Positions 50,946-59,615 of a stretch of 64,000 bases of DNA are shown one piece after another. Source of the stretch: an uncultured Candidatus Melainabacteria bacterium (GTDB lineage Bacteria; Cyanobacteriota; Vampirovibrionia; Gastranaerophilales; Gastranaerophilaceae); assembly GCA_934699705.1 (NCBI GenBank), contig CAKUXD010000003.1, positions 1 to 64,000 on the forward strand. The letters run 5' to 3'. A model generated the notes under the pieces. The model did not search any database, was not told the DNA's origin, and saw only the letters and a program-made list of their open reading frames with translations. The position numbers were made by a program, and so were the translations under genes. Every line of letters begins with the position of its first letter. Position 1 is the first letter of the stretch.

Positions 50946-51734
50946 CTAATTGTCAATAATGTTGCTAAACCTTAAATCGTCAAACATATAATTTGTTAAA
51001 CCGAGTTCTTGTTTTATTTTATAAAAATCTTTTCTTATTTTTTGCCTTAAGGATTTCTTTTGTTGTTCATCACCCGTCAAAACGGTGTTCAAAGGCTGTT
51101 TTAATATAATTAAATTTTCAACAATCGGAAGCAAGTATGGATATTTCTTTTTAAGAACCTTAAAAAGCTGTGCCAATTGCTCCGATGTTAAAATCTGGAT
51201 TTGTCTTTTAGGAATATTGGCAACTCTTTTTACTTCATAAACACATGTTTTATCAATATATCCTTCATTTTGGAAATGTTTTATTATTTGATTTAAAAGA
51301 GTAAGAATATTTTTAACTCTGCGTTCTGACACCTTGTTTTCTTGCAAATATTTTTTAAAGTTTTGAATATCATGAATAGATATATTTTTGAGTTTGAATG
51401 TCTTAAAATACGGAATAATTTTTGAATAAACAAAAGTTTTATATGCCTGATAAGACTGCTCTGTGAGTATTTGTTGTTTTATTTTCAAAAATATTTCACA
51501 AGCTTGAACAACTGTAATATCAGAATTTTTACTTTGGATATTTTTATCAACAATTCTGAATTTATCATCAGTTTTTATCACTTCTACGTATTCAAACTTA
51601 CTTCCAACCTGCTTTATATTTTCAGACTCTTGCAAAAATTTTCCGGCTACATCAGGGTCAATCTCGCAAAACATAACAACATCGTCTAGCGTGAATGATT
51701 TTAGTCTTTTTGCGACCTTGAGTATTTTATCCAT
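50946..51734 (-). CDS. Tyrosine-recombinase-like protein lacking catalytic residues, third transposon protein
   Basis: Residues 1-60 look like a small winged helix. Residues 72-168 match the SAM-like core-binding domain of phage integrases (TVVQACEIFLKIKQQILTEQ; IHDIQNFKKYLQENKVSERR). The rest (175-262) is too short for a catalytic domain: only a relic-like FDDLRF (251-256) recalls the HxLR box, and the Arg-Lys-His-Arg-His-Tyr set is not visible. The start overlaps the muB-like stop by 8 nt (ATGGATAA). It may be a DNA-binding target selector or regulator working with the transposase. Confidence 0.6.
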   Translation of the reverse strand: MDKILKVAKRLKSFTLDDVVMFCEIDPDVAGKFLQESENIKQVGSKFEYVEVIKTDDKFRIVDKNIQSKNSDITVVQACEIFLKIKQQILTEQSYQAYKTFVYSKIIPYFKTFKLKNISIHDIQNFKKYLQENKVSERRVKNILTLLNQIIKHFQNEGYIDKTCVYEVKRVANIPKRQIQILTSEQLAQLFKVLKKKYPYLLPIVENLIILKQPLNTVLTGDEQQKKSLRQKIRKDFYKIKQELGLTNYMFDDLRFSNIIDN

Positions 51735-52413
51735 TTAGAATCTCCTGAGTTATATTTTCATCAATTTGCATTAAGCCGTTTGCCTGTGCAACTTTTTCAA
51801 AAGCATCAATTGTATTCACAATTTGCCTGAAACTTTTGGCTCTATTATGAATCAAATGTACCGCCTCTTTTGTTATGTCTATCTCTGAGATTTCTTCTGT
51901 AATTTGCTTAATATCTAAATATTCAAATTCGGTAAAATTATAAATCTCTGAAATTCTGTCAAACAAATGCGTATGTTTTTTGAGTTTGTGTTTAGCTAGC
52001 TGCATTCCGACCAGGATTATTGGCACTCCAGTTTCATCGTGTAAATCCCGGAGTGTTTCAATTGTCCTAAAATCTTTTAGCAGATAATCAATTTCATCAG
52101 CTATAATCATCTGTGGATGTGTTTTCAAAGCATTGACACATTGTCTGAAAATATCCGCGGTATAAAATCTTGGAATTTCATCAAGTTCTTTTGCAATTTC
52201 TTCCAACATCCACTTTGGACTCATAGAATTTGTTGCTCTAATATAAACAGCATCATATTGTATTGACAGATATAAAGCAGTTTTTGTTTTACCAAGTCCT
52301 GCGTTGCCATAAACCAAGCCGATTTTAGATATATTATCCGGCTTGTTTTTCAGGTTATGAATCAGATTAATAAATCCTTTGACATTCTTAGTCAGTACGA
52401 ATTTTGGTTTCAT
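51727..52413 (-). CDS. MuB/TnsC-like AAA+ transposition ATPase
   Basis: This ATPase delivers target DNA to the transposase in Mu-type transposition. Walker A is GNAGLGKT (36-43), Walker B MIIADEIDYLL (102-112), followed by GVPIILVGMQ (sensor 1 region) and DRISEIYNFTEFEYLD. I chose the ATG at 52413 (229 residues), which has AGGAG upstream; a longer reading from 52467 is possible. It overlaps the transposase stop by 26 nt. It is shorter than phage Mu B and lacks the N-terminal HTH. Confidence 0.85.
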   Translation of the reverse strand: MKPKFVLTKNVKGFINLIHNLKNKPDNISKIGLVYGNAGLGKTKTALYLSIQYDAVYIRATNSMSPKWMLEEIAKELDEIPRFYTADIFRQCVNALKTHPQMIIADEIDYLLKDFRTIETLRDLHDETGVPIILVGMQLAKHKLKKHTHLFDRISEIYNFTEFEYLDIKQITEEISEIDITKEAVHLIHNRAKSFRQIVNTIDAFEKVAQANGLMQIDENITQEILNG

Positions 52414-54385
52414 ATTCTTTGAACTCCTTTGATTTTTTATATTCTGTAAGCCAAATTCTATCGTCATTACATGTGCAGCCGTACTCCATTAGGTATTCAT
52501 ATCTTTCCCTACTTGTTTTGAACAACGGCTTAACCGCAGGATTATATTTCTCCGGCTTTTCTTTTTTGTTTTCTATTTTTGGAATAATCGGCGGAGGTAA
52601 AAATTCTTCTTCTTTAGCTATCTCACATTTCAAGATTTCCAAATCTTCAATATTCAAAAATTTTTTACAAGCTTTTATTGTCTTGTTTTTAAGTTGTTTT
52701 TGTTTTTGAATTTTCTGCTTGTAATCTTCAATATCATTAATCTCTCCGGTATAGTGAGCAAGCGGATGTGTAAGTGTAATCCTTTCCGCTCTGCATAAAA
52801 ATTTACCGGATATTGTATAAACATTGATATAACTTAAATCAAACAAACTATATTTTATTATGACTTTTTGCCTCAAACCATAAAGAGCATCATTGTAATA
52901 ATCAGATTTCAAGAACCTTATTCCCTGACTTGTGATAGTTTTGATTTCTTGAGCCAGCATCAAGTCATCAAGTTCTCTTGGATTAATTCCCTGCCTTTCA
53001 ATACTATCAAGCATTTCTTTTATGCTTTTTGTCTTATCATTTGGGCACGGCAGAGAATTTTTATATTCAAGCCAGCTATTTATCATTTGTATTGTCTGTT
53101 GAATTGTGGGGATAAATTTAGTATGGATTTTCGAGTGGAATTTTTCGTTTCTTTTTAATCTTGCGGGTTTATTTTCAATATTTGTTCCGATATAACTCGG
53201 AAGTAATTTTTCAAAACTTTCCTGCATTTCTAAGAAGAATCTTTCGATAACTTTAGCTCTGGCATTATATGGATTAGCAAAAACTGTTGTTATACCGAGT
53301 TTCTCGTAAATGCCTTTTAGACCAATTTCATCGAAATTAGCACTTCCTAAAAAGTACTTACCCCTGAAAGCTCTGCCATTATCAAGATAAACAAAATTCG
53401 GAATTTTACCCAGATTCAATATTGCATTACGGAGAGCTGATGCAATATTCTGCGTGTTTTCTTCTATCATTATTTCATACCCGATAAGTGCAGTTGATTT
53501 CCAATCCAAGAATCCTATTAATGTTGCTCTGCAGGGTTTACCGGTAAACGGATTTATTACCTGAAAATTTAATCTTTTCCCATCAGCAACCAAAACTTCT
53601 CCGACTTCAATCTTTGAGATATCCCTTTTTATATGCGGAATAACTTCTTCTTTTAAGGCTTTTTCTCCATCACGAAGGAGAGTCCACTTGTCAAAATAAT
53701 TTGCTTTATACCAATTCGCAAATTTTCTGAAAGTTGGCGGAGCAGGAATATATTCCGCACCCTGAGTTTTTAAAACATATTGCGTTAAAGATATAGCTTT
53801 CCCGATACTGAATTTATTCGGGTACAGAAGCAGTTTCAAAAATATCTGTTTTTCGTACTCCGTAAGACAAGTTCTTGAATAATCTTCATAATGATAATTT
53901 GGGATTAAAAGTTCATAGTTATTACTGTTTCCTAAAATCCTTTTCCACCTTTGAAGTGTGCCTATTGAAACATTCCCAAGTTTTGCATAAATCTCAGGAT
54001 ACAAAACTTGTGCATTATACGCACTCAAAAAATCCTTATCAAATTGTGTTTTATTCTGCTGATTTTTTCGTTCTTGTTTCCAGAGGTTCAATAAATCCAA
54101 TCTTGCAAGTGCAATAACTTTTGCTTTATCGGGTTTGTGAAAATTTGTTGGTGTAGGAAGTTGTTTAACTTCATAAGTCGGAATAATTTTTGAATAATAT
54201 TTTTCCTGAAGCACCGGCTCAATGCTTGATAACAAAATCTCAAAACTTCTTCCGCCTTTGATAGTTATTTCTCGAGTAATATATTTACCTTTTGACAGCC
54301 TGATCGCACGTGTACTTACTCCTTTTAGTTCTGCTAATTCCTTGATTGTAATGTATTTTTCGTCTGTCATAACACTAATATTCAT
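52388..54385 (-). CDS. MuA-like DDE transposase
   Basis: This 665-residue transposase has an N-terminal MuA-type DNA-binding start (ITIKELAELKGVSTRAIRLS), a second HTH region (about 130-150; LGNVSIGTLQRWKR) and the DDE catalytic core: Asp268 (VLVADGK), Asp335 (VYLDNGRAF) and Glu381 (AKVIERFF). A Mu C-terminal beta-barrel-like region and a basic tail follow. Spacing of the acidic residues is close to phage Mu A. The start is uncertain between 54385 and 54370. The divergent gene upstream is an HTH regulator. Confidence 0.92.
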   Translation of the reverse strand: MNISVMTDEKYITIKELAELKGVSTRAIRLSKGKYITREITIKGGRSFEILLSSIEPVLQEKYYSKIIPTYEVKQLPTPTNFHKPDKAKVIALARLDLLNLWKQERKNQQNKTQFDKDFLSAYNAQVLYPEIYAKLGNVSIGTLQRWKRILGNSNNYELLIPNYHYEDYSRTCLTEYEKQIFLKLLLYPNKFSIGKAISLTQYVLKTQGAEYIPAPPTFRKFANWYKANYFDKWTLLRDGEKALKEEVIPHIKRDISKIEVGEVLVADGKRLNFQVINPFTGKPCRATLIGFLDWKSTALIGYEIMIEENTQNIASALRNAILNLGKIPNFVYLDNGRAFRGKYFLGSANFDEIGLKGIYEKLGITTVFANPYNARAKVIERFFLEMQESFEKLLPSYIGTNIENKPARLKRNEKFHSKIHTKFIPTIQQTIQMINSWLEYKNSLPCPNDKTKSIKEMLDSIERQGINPRELDDLMLAQEIKTITSQGIRFLKSDYYNDALYGLRQKVIIKYSLFDLSYINVYTISGKFLCRAERITLTHPLAHYTGEINDIEDYKQKIQKQKQLKNKTIKACKKFLNIEDLEILKCEIAKEEEFLPPPIIPKIENKKEKPEKYNPAVKPLFKTSRERYEYLMEYGCTCNDDRIWLTEYKKSKEFKEYETKIRTD

Positions 54386-54438
54386 CGCTCCGAACGCGGA
54401 AGATTGGAACTGTTTCCGACTAACTTTGTATCAATCGG

Positions 54439-54499
54439 ACACACTTGCTTTATCGCAAAACAGAGTTAAAATGTGTGTACCCAAATACTCACCCCCCCC
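54439..54499 (+). promoter_or_regulatory. Promoter, operator-like repeat and C8 tract of the divergent regulator
   Basis: TTGCTT (54445-54450), a 16-bp spacer and TAAAAT (54467-54472) form a promoter for the regulator. ACACAC (54439-54444) and GTGTGT (54473-54478) flank it as an imperfect inverted repeat, a possible operator for autorepression and transposase control. Eight C (54492-54499) follow in the untranslated leader before AAGGAG. Confidence 0.5.
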
Positions 54500-54520
54500 A
54501 ATTAATTTTAAGGAGTTTTT

Positions 54521-54796
54521 ATGCGTAAAGAATTGAGAAAACAAATTGAATTACTTGAACAAAAAATGTCAAAAAGTCCTAATAATATGAAAGGTGGCGG
54601 AAGTCATTTTTTGTATCGTAGAGAAAGAATGATACGTTTTAAAATGCTGCAAAAAAATATGCCGCAAAAAATGCTTGCTAAAAGATTGAACCTAACCGAA
54701 AGCTATATCTCTAAACTTATCACCGGCCAACGGTACAACCAAGATTTTGAAAGATACATTATTCATATTTTGGATGTGAATTATTGTTGTATTTGA
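54521..54796 (+). CDS. XRE-type HTH protein, likely regulator of the transposon
   Basis: This 91-residue protein has a Cro/CI-type helix-turn-helix in its second half (QKMLAKRLNLTESYISKLITGQRY) and a basic N-terminal helix. It has a strong ribosome binding site (AAGGAG) and is divergent from the transposase, the place of the c/ner repressors in phage Mu. It probably represses the transposase operon through the shared region 54386-54520. Its 3' end overlaps the convergent gene at 54781 by 16 nt. Confidence 0.75.
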   Translation: MRKELRKQIELLEQKMSKSPNNMKGGGSHFLYRRERMIRFKMLQKNMPQKMLAKRLNLTESYISKLITGQRYNQDFERYIIHILDVNYCCI

Positions 54797-55383
54797 ACAT
54801 CCAGAAGTATTTTGTGCTTAATAACTGTATATATTTTATCATATTGAATGATAAAATAGCCCTTGTATTTATCGTTATAATTATTTTCAGTTTCTATTAT
54901 TTTAGGTAATATATAATCTTTAAGGTCGAATTTTTCTATAGTATGACCGTGGTCAATAATACAAAGGAATTTTTCTTTAAAATTTTTAAAATGTTGTAAT
55001 TTATCCAATTTAACATTAATACACTTTATTATTTCATCAAAATAAATATTTGTATTCACCATTCCTTTGGTGGGCGATGAATAAAATTCATCGGATGTTG
55101 GAGTTATTCTGCCAATTTGCCCTTTGAATTTGCCTTTTTTATCATATTTATTTAAGACTTCAATCGCTTCTTCATATGTATAATTTTTCCCATGAATTTG
55201 TTGAAGAATTTTTGTTTGTTCTCCGTCAAAATTTGATTGTGTAATTTCCAACCCAATATCATCTGTTTCATTCCAAAAATCCGGTTCTTCATGTTTTGCA
55301 AAATTATTTAATTTATTCCCAAAATAAAATTCTAACTTTTGAAGTGCAGTATATTCTTCTATGTATTTTTGATTAGTACTCAT
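54781..55383 (-). CDS. Uncharacterised protein, possible PD-(D/E)XK-like nuclease
   Basis: This 200-residue protein is not recognised. Residues 31-49 (HEEPDFWNETDDIGLEITQ) have the spacing of a PD-(D/E)XK nuclease core: Asp in PDF, then E-x-T at the end of the next strand. Later parts (LCIIDHGH, KGYFIIQYDKIYTVI) are strand-like. It lies between the transposon regulator and the type I restriction operon and is transcribed away from hsdM. It could be a solitary nuclease or defence effector; evidence is one motif. Confidence 0.45.
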   Translation of the reverse strand: MSTNQKYIEEYTALQKLEFYFGNKLNNFAKHEEPDFWNETDDIGLEITQSNFDGEQTKILQQIHGKNYTYEEAIEVLNKYDKKGKFKGQIGRITPTSDEFYSSPTKGMVNTNIYFDEIIKCINVKLDKLQHFKNFKEKFLCIIDHGHTIEKFDLKDYILPKIIETENNYNDKYKGYFIIQYDKIYTVIKHKILLDVQIQQ

Positions 55384-55418
55384 GTCCTTATTTTATAATA
55401 AAAAATCTCTGTCCGTTT

Positions 55419-55458
55419 TTGACATACACCCATGATTTAATGTAATTATGTTAAATCA
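55419..55458 (+). promoter_or_regulatory. hsdM promoter with overlapping operator-like repeat
   Basis: TTGACA (55419-55424), a 16-bp spacer and TGTAAT (55441-55446) form the promoter. TGATTTAA (55433-55440) and TTAAATCA (55451-55458) flank the -10 as an inverted repeat, so a repressor bound there would block hsdM. This region also serves as the start zone of the divergent gene at 55383. Confidence 0.6.
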
Positions 55459-55524
55459 TTACAACACAAGCAAGTTACTCATTTTTGTGATAGAGTATTT
55501 GTGTAGTATTAAAAAGAGGGTTGT

Positions 55525-58350
55525 ATGAAGAAATTATCGCTTTCAAAGTTGGAGACTTTTCTAAAAAGTCAGTGTGATGCATTAAGAGGAAGCATGGATG
55601 CATCAGAATACAAAGATTATCTTATTGCTATGATTTTCCTGAAACGTGTAAATGATCAGTTTGCTGTTGCGCAGGAACATTTTAAAAAGGAATTGAAACA
55701 TCAATATCCAAATATTACAGATGAAGAAATAGCTGAAGAAATCGAACTTGATTCATACAAAAATAAATACGAATTTTTTGTACCTCCGCTTGCACGTTGG
55801 AAAATGGACACACTTCCTAAAAACTTTGAAGATGAACAACACCAAACAATCCTGAATGCAAAAGAAATTCTTGCAAACCCAAATAGTACAAGCCAAGAAA
55901 AAGCCGGAGCGGAACACGATAAAGACTGTGCCGAAAAGAATTTATCTTTCCGCGGACTTTTGTATGAAAACGAAGATGTCGGGAATTCAATCAATATTGC
56001 ATTAAAAGAGTTAGAAAAATCAAACGGTGCAATCTTGCAGGGTGTTTTGACCGGTAAAGAAGGTAATAGCACAAACTTCAATGAAACTAATACCAACGGC
56101 GAAAGAAAATTATCAGATGAAGTTTTATCTGAAATGATAAATGACTTTAATAACTATCCGCTTATTGATGAAAACTTTGAATTTCCTGATTTGATGGGTG
56201 CTGCGTATGAATTTTTGATTAAGTATTTTGCAGAAAGTGCCGGCAAAAAAGGCGGTGAATTCTATACCCCACACCAAGTAGTCGAATTAATGGGAAGAAT
56301 ATTAAAACCTGCACAAGATGCTAAAATTTGCGACCCGACAGTTGGTTCAGGCGGTTTGCTTATCAACATGAAAAACTATGTTGAAATGGTTTATGGTTCA
56401 GCAAAAGACTTGTATTTATTCGGTCAGGAAAGCAAAGAAGGCACATACAAAATGTGCAAAATGAATATGATTTTCCATGGCATCAAAAATGCTAATATTC
56501 ACCACTGCGATACTTTATTAAACCCGACATTGATTGAAAACGGCGAACTTATAAAATACGATATAGTGGTTGCAAATCCTCCGTTTTCACAGAATTACAC
56601 AACAAAAGATATGAAATTCCAAAACAGATTTTCATTCTGGATGAGCAAGAAAAAACAAGCGGATTTTATGTTTGTTCAGCATATGATTTCAACATTGAAA
56701 GCTGATGGCAGAATGGCTGTAATTATGCCACACGGCGTTTTATTCCGTGGCGGAGAAGAACAAAAGATGCGCAAATGGTTGATTACCGGAATCCAAGGAG
56801 AATCAACTATTGCAGAAAATACAAATACTCCTTGTATATTGGAAGCCGTAATTGGTTTGCCGCCAAGTTTGTTCTATGGAACAGGTATTCCGGCGTCTAT
56901 CCTTGTAATCAATAAAAAAGGTGCAGCTGAAAGAGATGGCGTTCTCTTTATAAATGCAGACAGAGAATATAAAGAAGGCAAAAATCAAAACATTTTAAGA
57001 CCAGAAGATATTGATAAAATCTCTTATGTTTACGAACAAAAAGACACAACGGATAAAAAATATTCAAGACTTGTAACTAAAGAAGAACTTGAAGCGGAAG
57101 AATTTAATTGCAATATCAGACGTTGGGTTGATAATGCTCCGGAACCTGATAACCAGGATGTTGAAGCACACTTGAATGGCGGTATGCCAAAATGCGAAGT
57201 CGATGCTCTTGATGACAGATTTAATTCGTACTATGACCTCAAAAACAATATGTTTGAACTTTTAAGAGATGGATATTATAAATTTTCTGATAAAGTTCCA
57301 AATAAAGAAGCAATTAAGGATTTAATTGTAGGTTCTAACGGTTACAAACAAGTGAAAGAATCTTATCAAGAAAGACTTGAAGGAGTTTGGGAAAAATGTT
57401 TGGAAACAATCAAAGATTTACCAAATCAAAATAGCATTCAAGCTTTTGTTGATTGTATAAGATCTGTCTATGTAAATGATATGTATAATGACGATTATCC
57501 CGTAATCAATTTATATCAAGGCCGTGGTGCAATAGCACAGTTCTTTACTGATTTAAAATATGATTTTATGTCAGTTGTTTCAAGCGGTTGGAATGCTGAG
57601 CTTATTCCGGAAGATGAAATTTTAGAAAGCCAATTCCCTGAAGTATTGAAAGAATTGAGAGATGCTGAGGCACGCAGAGATGAAATCCAAGCGCAGTTTG
57701 ATTCTGTTAATGAAATGGAAAAAGAAGAAGGCTGGAATCCTGAGGAATTCGATTTAGAAAATGCTGATGTTATACCGAAATCGGTTATTAAACTTATAAA
57801 AGATGATATTAAGAAAAATAATGGTGAAAAACGCTCTTTAGAAAAAGAATATAAAAATCTTGAAAAAAGGGTAAAAGCTTACGAAAAAGACTTAGCAAAA
57901 GTTCATGGACCAAAAAATATTGGGGATATAAAGGTTCAAATTGCTGCGTTAGAACAAAATAAACTGGTTATAAATAACCAAATTCAGGAATATTCTGAAT
58001 ATATTGAAGAACAGGAATCTAAAATCAAAACTCATACTGATTTAGAAGAAGAACTGAAAGAATGCAGAAAGATAATCAAAGCGATCGCTCAAAGAAAGGA
58101 TAAACTTGTTGAAGAAGCAAGAGAAAAAATAAGTGATGAAGAAGCAGAAAAACTGATTATTGCTCGCTGGAACAGAACTCTTCATTCAATAGTTGATGCT
58201 TATATCGAGGAATTTGCAAGAAATCTACAGCTTGATATTGAACATATTTATGAAAAATATACGGTAACTTTGAAAGATATTTTATCTAATAGAGATACTG
58301 TAACAACAGACCTGAACAAATATTTAAAGGAATTGGGTTATGCTATATAA
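55525..58350 (+). CDS. hsdM: Type I restriction-modification methyltransferase subunit, long form
   Basis: HsdM makes N6-methyladenine at the target sequence and is required for restriction. The N-terminal helical HsdM domain (about residues 5-170) is followed by the methyltransferase core with ICDPTVGSGGLLINM (AdoMet site, near 269) and VANPPFSQN (catalytic motif, near 351). At 941 residues it is far longer than usual (about 500). The extra ~400 residues after the core include a long predicted coiled coil (about 700-900; KSVIKLIKDDIKKNNGEKRS). It overlaps hsdS by 11 nt. Confidence 0.93.
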   Translation: MKKLSLSKLETFLKSQCDALRGSMDASEYKDYLIAMIFLKRVNDQFAVAQEHFKKELKHQYPNITDEEIAEEIELDSYKNKYEFFVPPLARWKMDTLPKNFEDEQHQTILNAKEILANPNSTSQEKAGAEHDKDCAEKNLSFRGLLYENEDVGNSINIALKELEKSNGAILQGVLTGKEGNSTNFNETNTNGERKLSDEVLSEMINDFNNYPLIDENFEFPDLMGAAYEFLIKYFAESAGKKGGEFYTPHQVVELMGRILKPAQDAKICDPTVGSGGLLINMKNYVEMVYGSAKDLYLFGQESKEGTYKMCKMNMIFHGIKNANIHHCDTLLNPTLIENGELIKYDIVVANPPFSQNYTTKDMKFQNRFSFWMSKKKQADFMFVQHMISTLKADGRMAVIMPHGVLFRGGEEQKMRKWLITGIQGESTIAENTNTPCILEAVIGLPPSLFYGTGIPASILVINKKGAAERDGVLFINADREYKEGKNQNILRPEDIDKISYVYEQKDTTDKKYSRLVTKEELEAEEFNCNIRRWVDNAPEPDNQDVEAHLNGGMPKCEVDALDDRFNSYYDLKNNMFELLRDGYYKFSDKVPNKEAIKDLIVGSNGYKQVKESYQERLEGVWEKCLETIKDLPNQNSIQAFVDCIRSVYVNDMYNDDYPVINLYQGRGAIAQFFTDLKYDFMSVVSSGWNAELIPEDEILESQFPEVLKELRDAEARRDEIQAQFDSVNEMEKEEGWNPEEFDLENADVIPKSVIKLIKDDIKKNNGEKRSLEKEYKNLEKRVKAYEKDLAKVHGPKNIGDIKVQIAALEQNKLVINNQIQEYSEYIEEQESKIKTHTDLEEELKECRKIIKAIAQRKDKLVEEAREKISDEEAEKLIIARWNRTLHSIVDAYIEEFARNLQLDIEHIYEKYTVTLKDILSNRDTVTTDLNKYLKELGYAI

Positions 58351-59614
58351 AAGAACTTCTTTATCAAATTTAGCAGATTACATAAACGGAATGGCTTTTA
58401 AACCTTCTGACTGGAAAGATGAAGGTGTAAAGATTATAAGAATAGAGCAATTAAATAATCCTAAAGGTGCCTATGATTATTTTCAAGGCTATTTCCCAGA
58501 GAGCAATGCTATTTATAACGAAGATTTGATTTTTTCGTGGAGTGCCACATTAAAAGTTGTAATCTGGAAATATGGTAAAGGGGTTTTAAATCAACATTTA
58601 TTTAAAGTAATTCCATGTACAAATACTGATAAATATTTTTTACATCAACTTCTTGATTACCATATGGATAAATTGGCAGAATCTTCCCATGGTTCTACTA
58701 TGAAACATATTAAAAGGGAAGAACTTGATAAATATAAAGTTGTAGTACCAGCCGACAAACAAGAACAATCAAAAATTGCAAATATTCTTTCAACTTGTGA
58801 TGAGGTTATTGAAAAAACAGAAGAAACCATTGAGAAGTATAAACAAATCAAAGCCGGAATGATGCAGGATTTGTTTACTCGCGGATTGGATGAAAATGGC
58901 AAACTCCGCCCAACATATCCCCAAGCTCCTGATTTATATAAATATTCTAAAGAACTCGACCGCTATATACCAAAAGATTGGGATATAAAAACTTTTAACG
59001 AGCTAATACAGAAAAATGTTATAGATTCTATTCAAGACGGAAATCATGGTGAAAAGCACCCTAAAACTTCAGATTTTGTAGCCGCAGGTGTTCCTTTTAT
59101 AATGGCAAATAATCTAACAAAAGATGGTCATATAGATTTAAAAAATTGTAATTTTATTACATACGAACAATATAAAAGCTTACGGATAGGATTTTCGACA
59201 GAAAACGATGTTCTATTAACACATAAAGGAACTGTTGGATTAACAGCTATAGTACCATCTGGAGTAAAAGATATTATGCTTACTCCTCAAGTTACATATT
59301 ATCGTATTAAAGATTATTCAAAATTAGATAATCAGTATTTATATACATATTTTCAATCTCCTATGTTTCAAAATATACTTCAAGGTTTATCTGAACAAAG
59401 TACACGTGCATATATAGGAATTACCAAACAAGCCGAATTGAATTGTGTTTATATGGATATAAACGAGCAAAGAAATATGGGAAAAATAGTTGCAAAAATG
59501 AATGATAAACTCAAATACGAAAAAGATATTTTGTCAAAATATAGACAGATTAAACAAGGATTAATGAAACGATTACTTACACCACCGGTAGACGCCGAGA
59601 TTGTTGAGGAATAA
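58340..59614 (+). CDS. hsdS: Type I restriction-modification specificity subunit
   Basis: HsdS recognises the bipartite DNA target. Two target-recognition domains (about residues 5-145 and 215-380) alternate with two conserved helical spacers (VVPADKQEQSKIANILSTCD; MDINEQRNMGKIVAKMNDKL). Length of 424 residues is normal. There is one hsdS only and no inverted partial copy nearby, so shuffling of specificity is not evident here. It overlaps hsdM and is 1 nt ahead of the chosen hsdR start. Confidence 0.93.
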   Translation: MLYKRTSLSNLADYINGMAFKPSDWKDEGVKIIRIEQLNNPKGAYDYFQGYFPESNAIYNEDLIFSWSATLKVVIWKYGKGVLNQHLFKVIPCTNTDKYFLHQLLDYHMDKLAESSHGSTMKHIKREELDKYKVVVPADKQEQSKIANILSTCDEVIEKTEETIEKYKQIKAGMMQDLFTRGLDENGKLRPTYPQAPDLYKYSKELDRYIPKDWDIKTFNELIQKNVIDSIQDGNHGEKHPKTSDFVAAGVPFIMANNLTKDGHIDLKNCNFITYEQYKSLRIGFSTENDVLLTHKGTVGLTAIVPSGVKDIMLTPQVTYYRIKDYSKLDNQYLYTYFQSPMFQNILQGLSEQSTRAYIGITKQAELNCVYMDINEQRNMGKIVAKMNDKLKYEKDILSKYRQIKQGLMKRLLTPPVDAEIVEE

Positions 59615-59615
59615 T

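Larger units (their letters stand above)
48740..54800 (-). mobile_element. Mu-like transposon with Fic and PIN-like cargo (boundaries approximate)
   Basis: A minus-strand block encodes, in order, a MuA-like transposase, a MuB-like ATPase, a recombinase-like third protein, a Fic protein and a PIN-like protein; a divergent XRE-type regulator starts at 54521. The first three genes overlap and are translationally coupled. There are no phage structural genes, so this is a transposon rather than a Mu prophage. The limits given are set by inward AGTCGGAA sites on the left and by the regulator gene on the right; neither is proven. Confidence 0.65.

Noticed and set aside
48888..54800. Complete Mu-like prophage
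   Set aside because: Only transposition, regulator and cargo genes are present; there are no head, tail, lysis or Gam-like genes.
41751..55426. TATGTCAAAAACGG at 41751-41764 and its inverse at 55413-55426 as ends of a large element
   Set aside because: The inverse copy contains a TTGACA that works as the hsdM -35 box, and a similar sequence at 44945 is the -35 of the helicase gene. The DNA between holds ordinary chromosomal genes (pit, WYL regulator), so a shared promoter motif is the simpler reading.
58340..59614. Phase-variable or shuffling HsdS
   Set aside because: Only one hsdS is present, with no invertase, no inverted partial copy and no simple repeat inside it.
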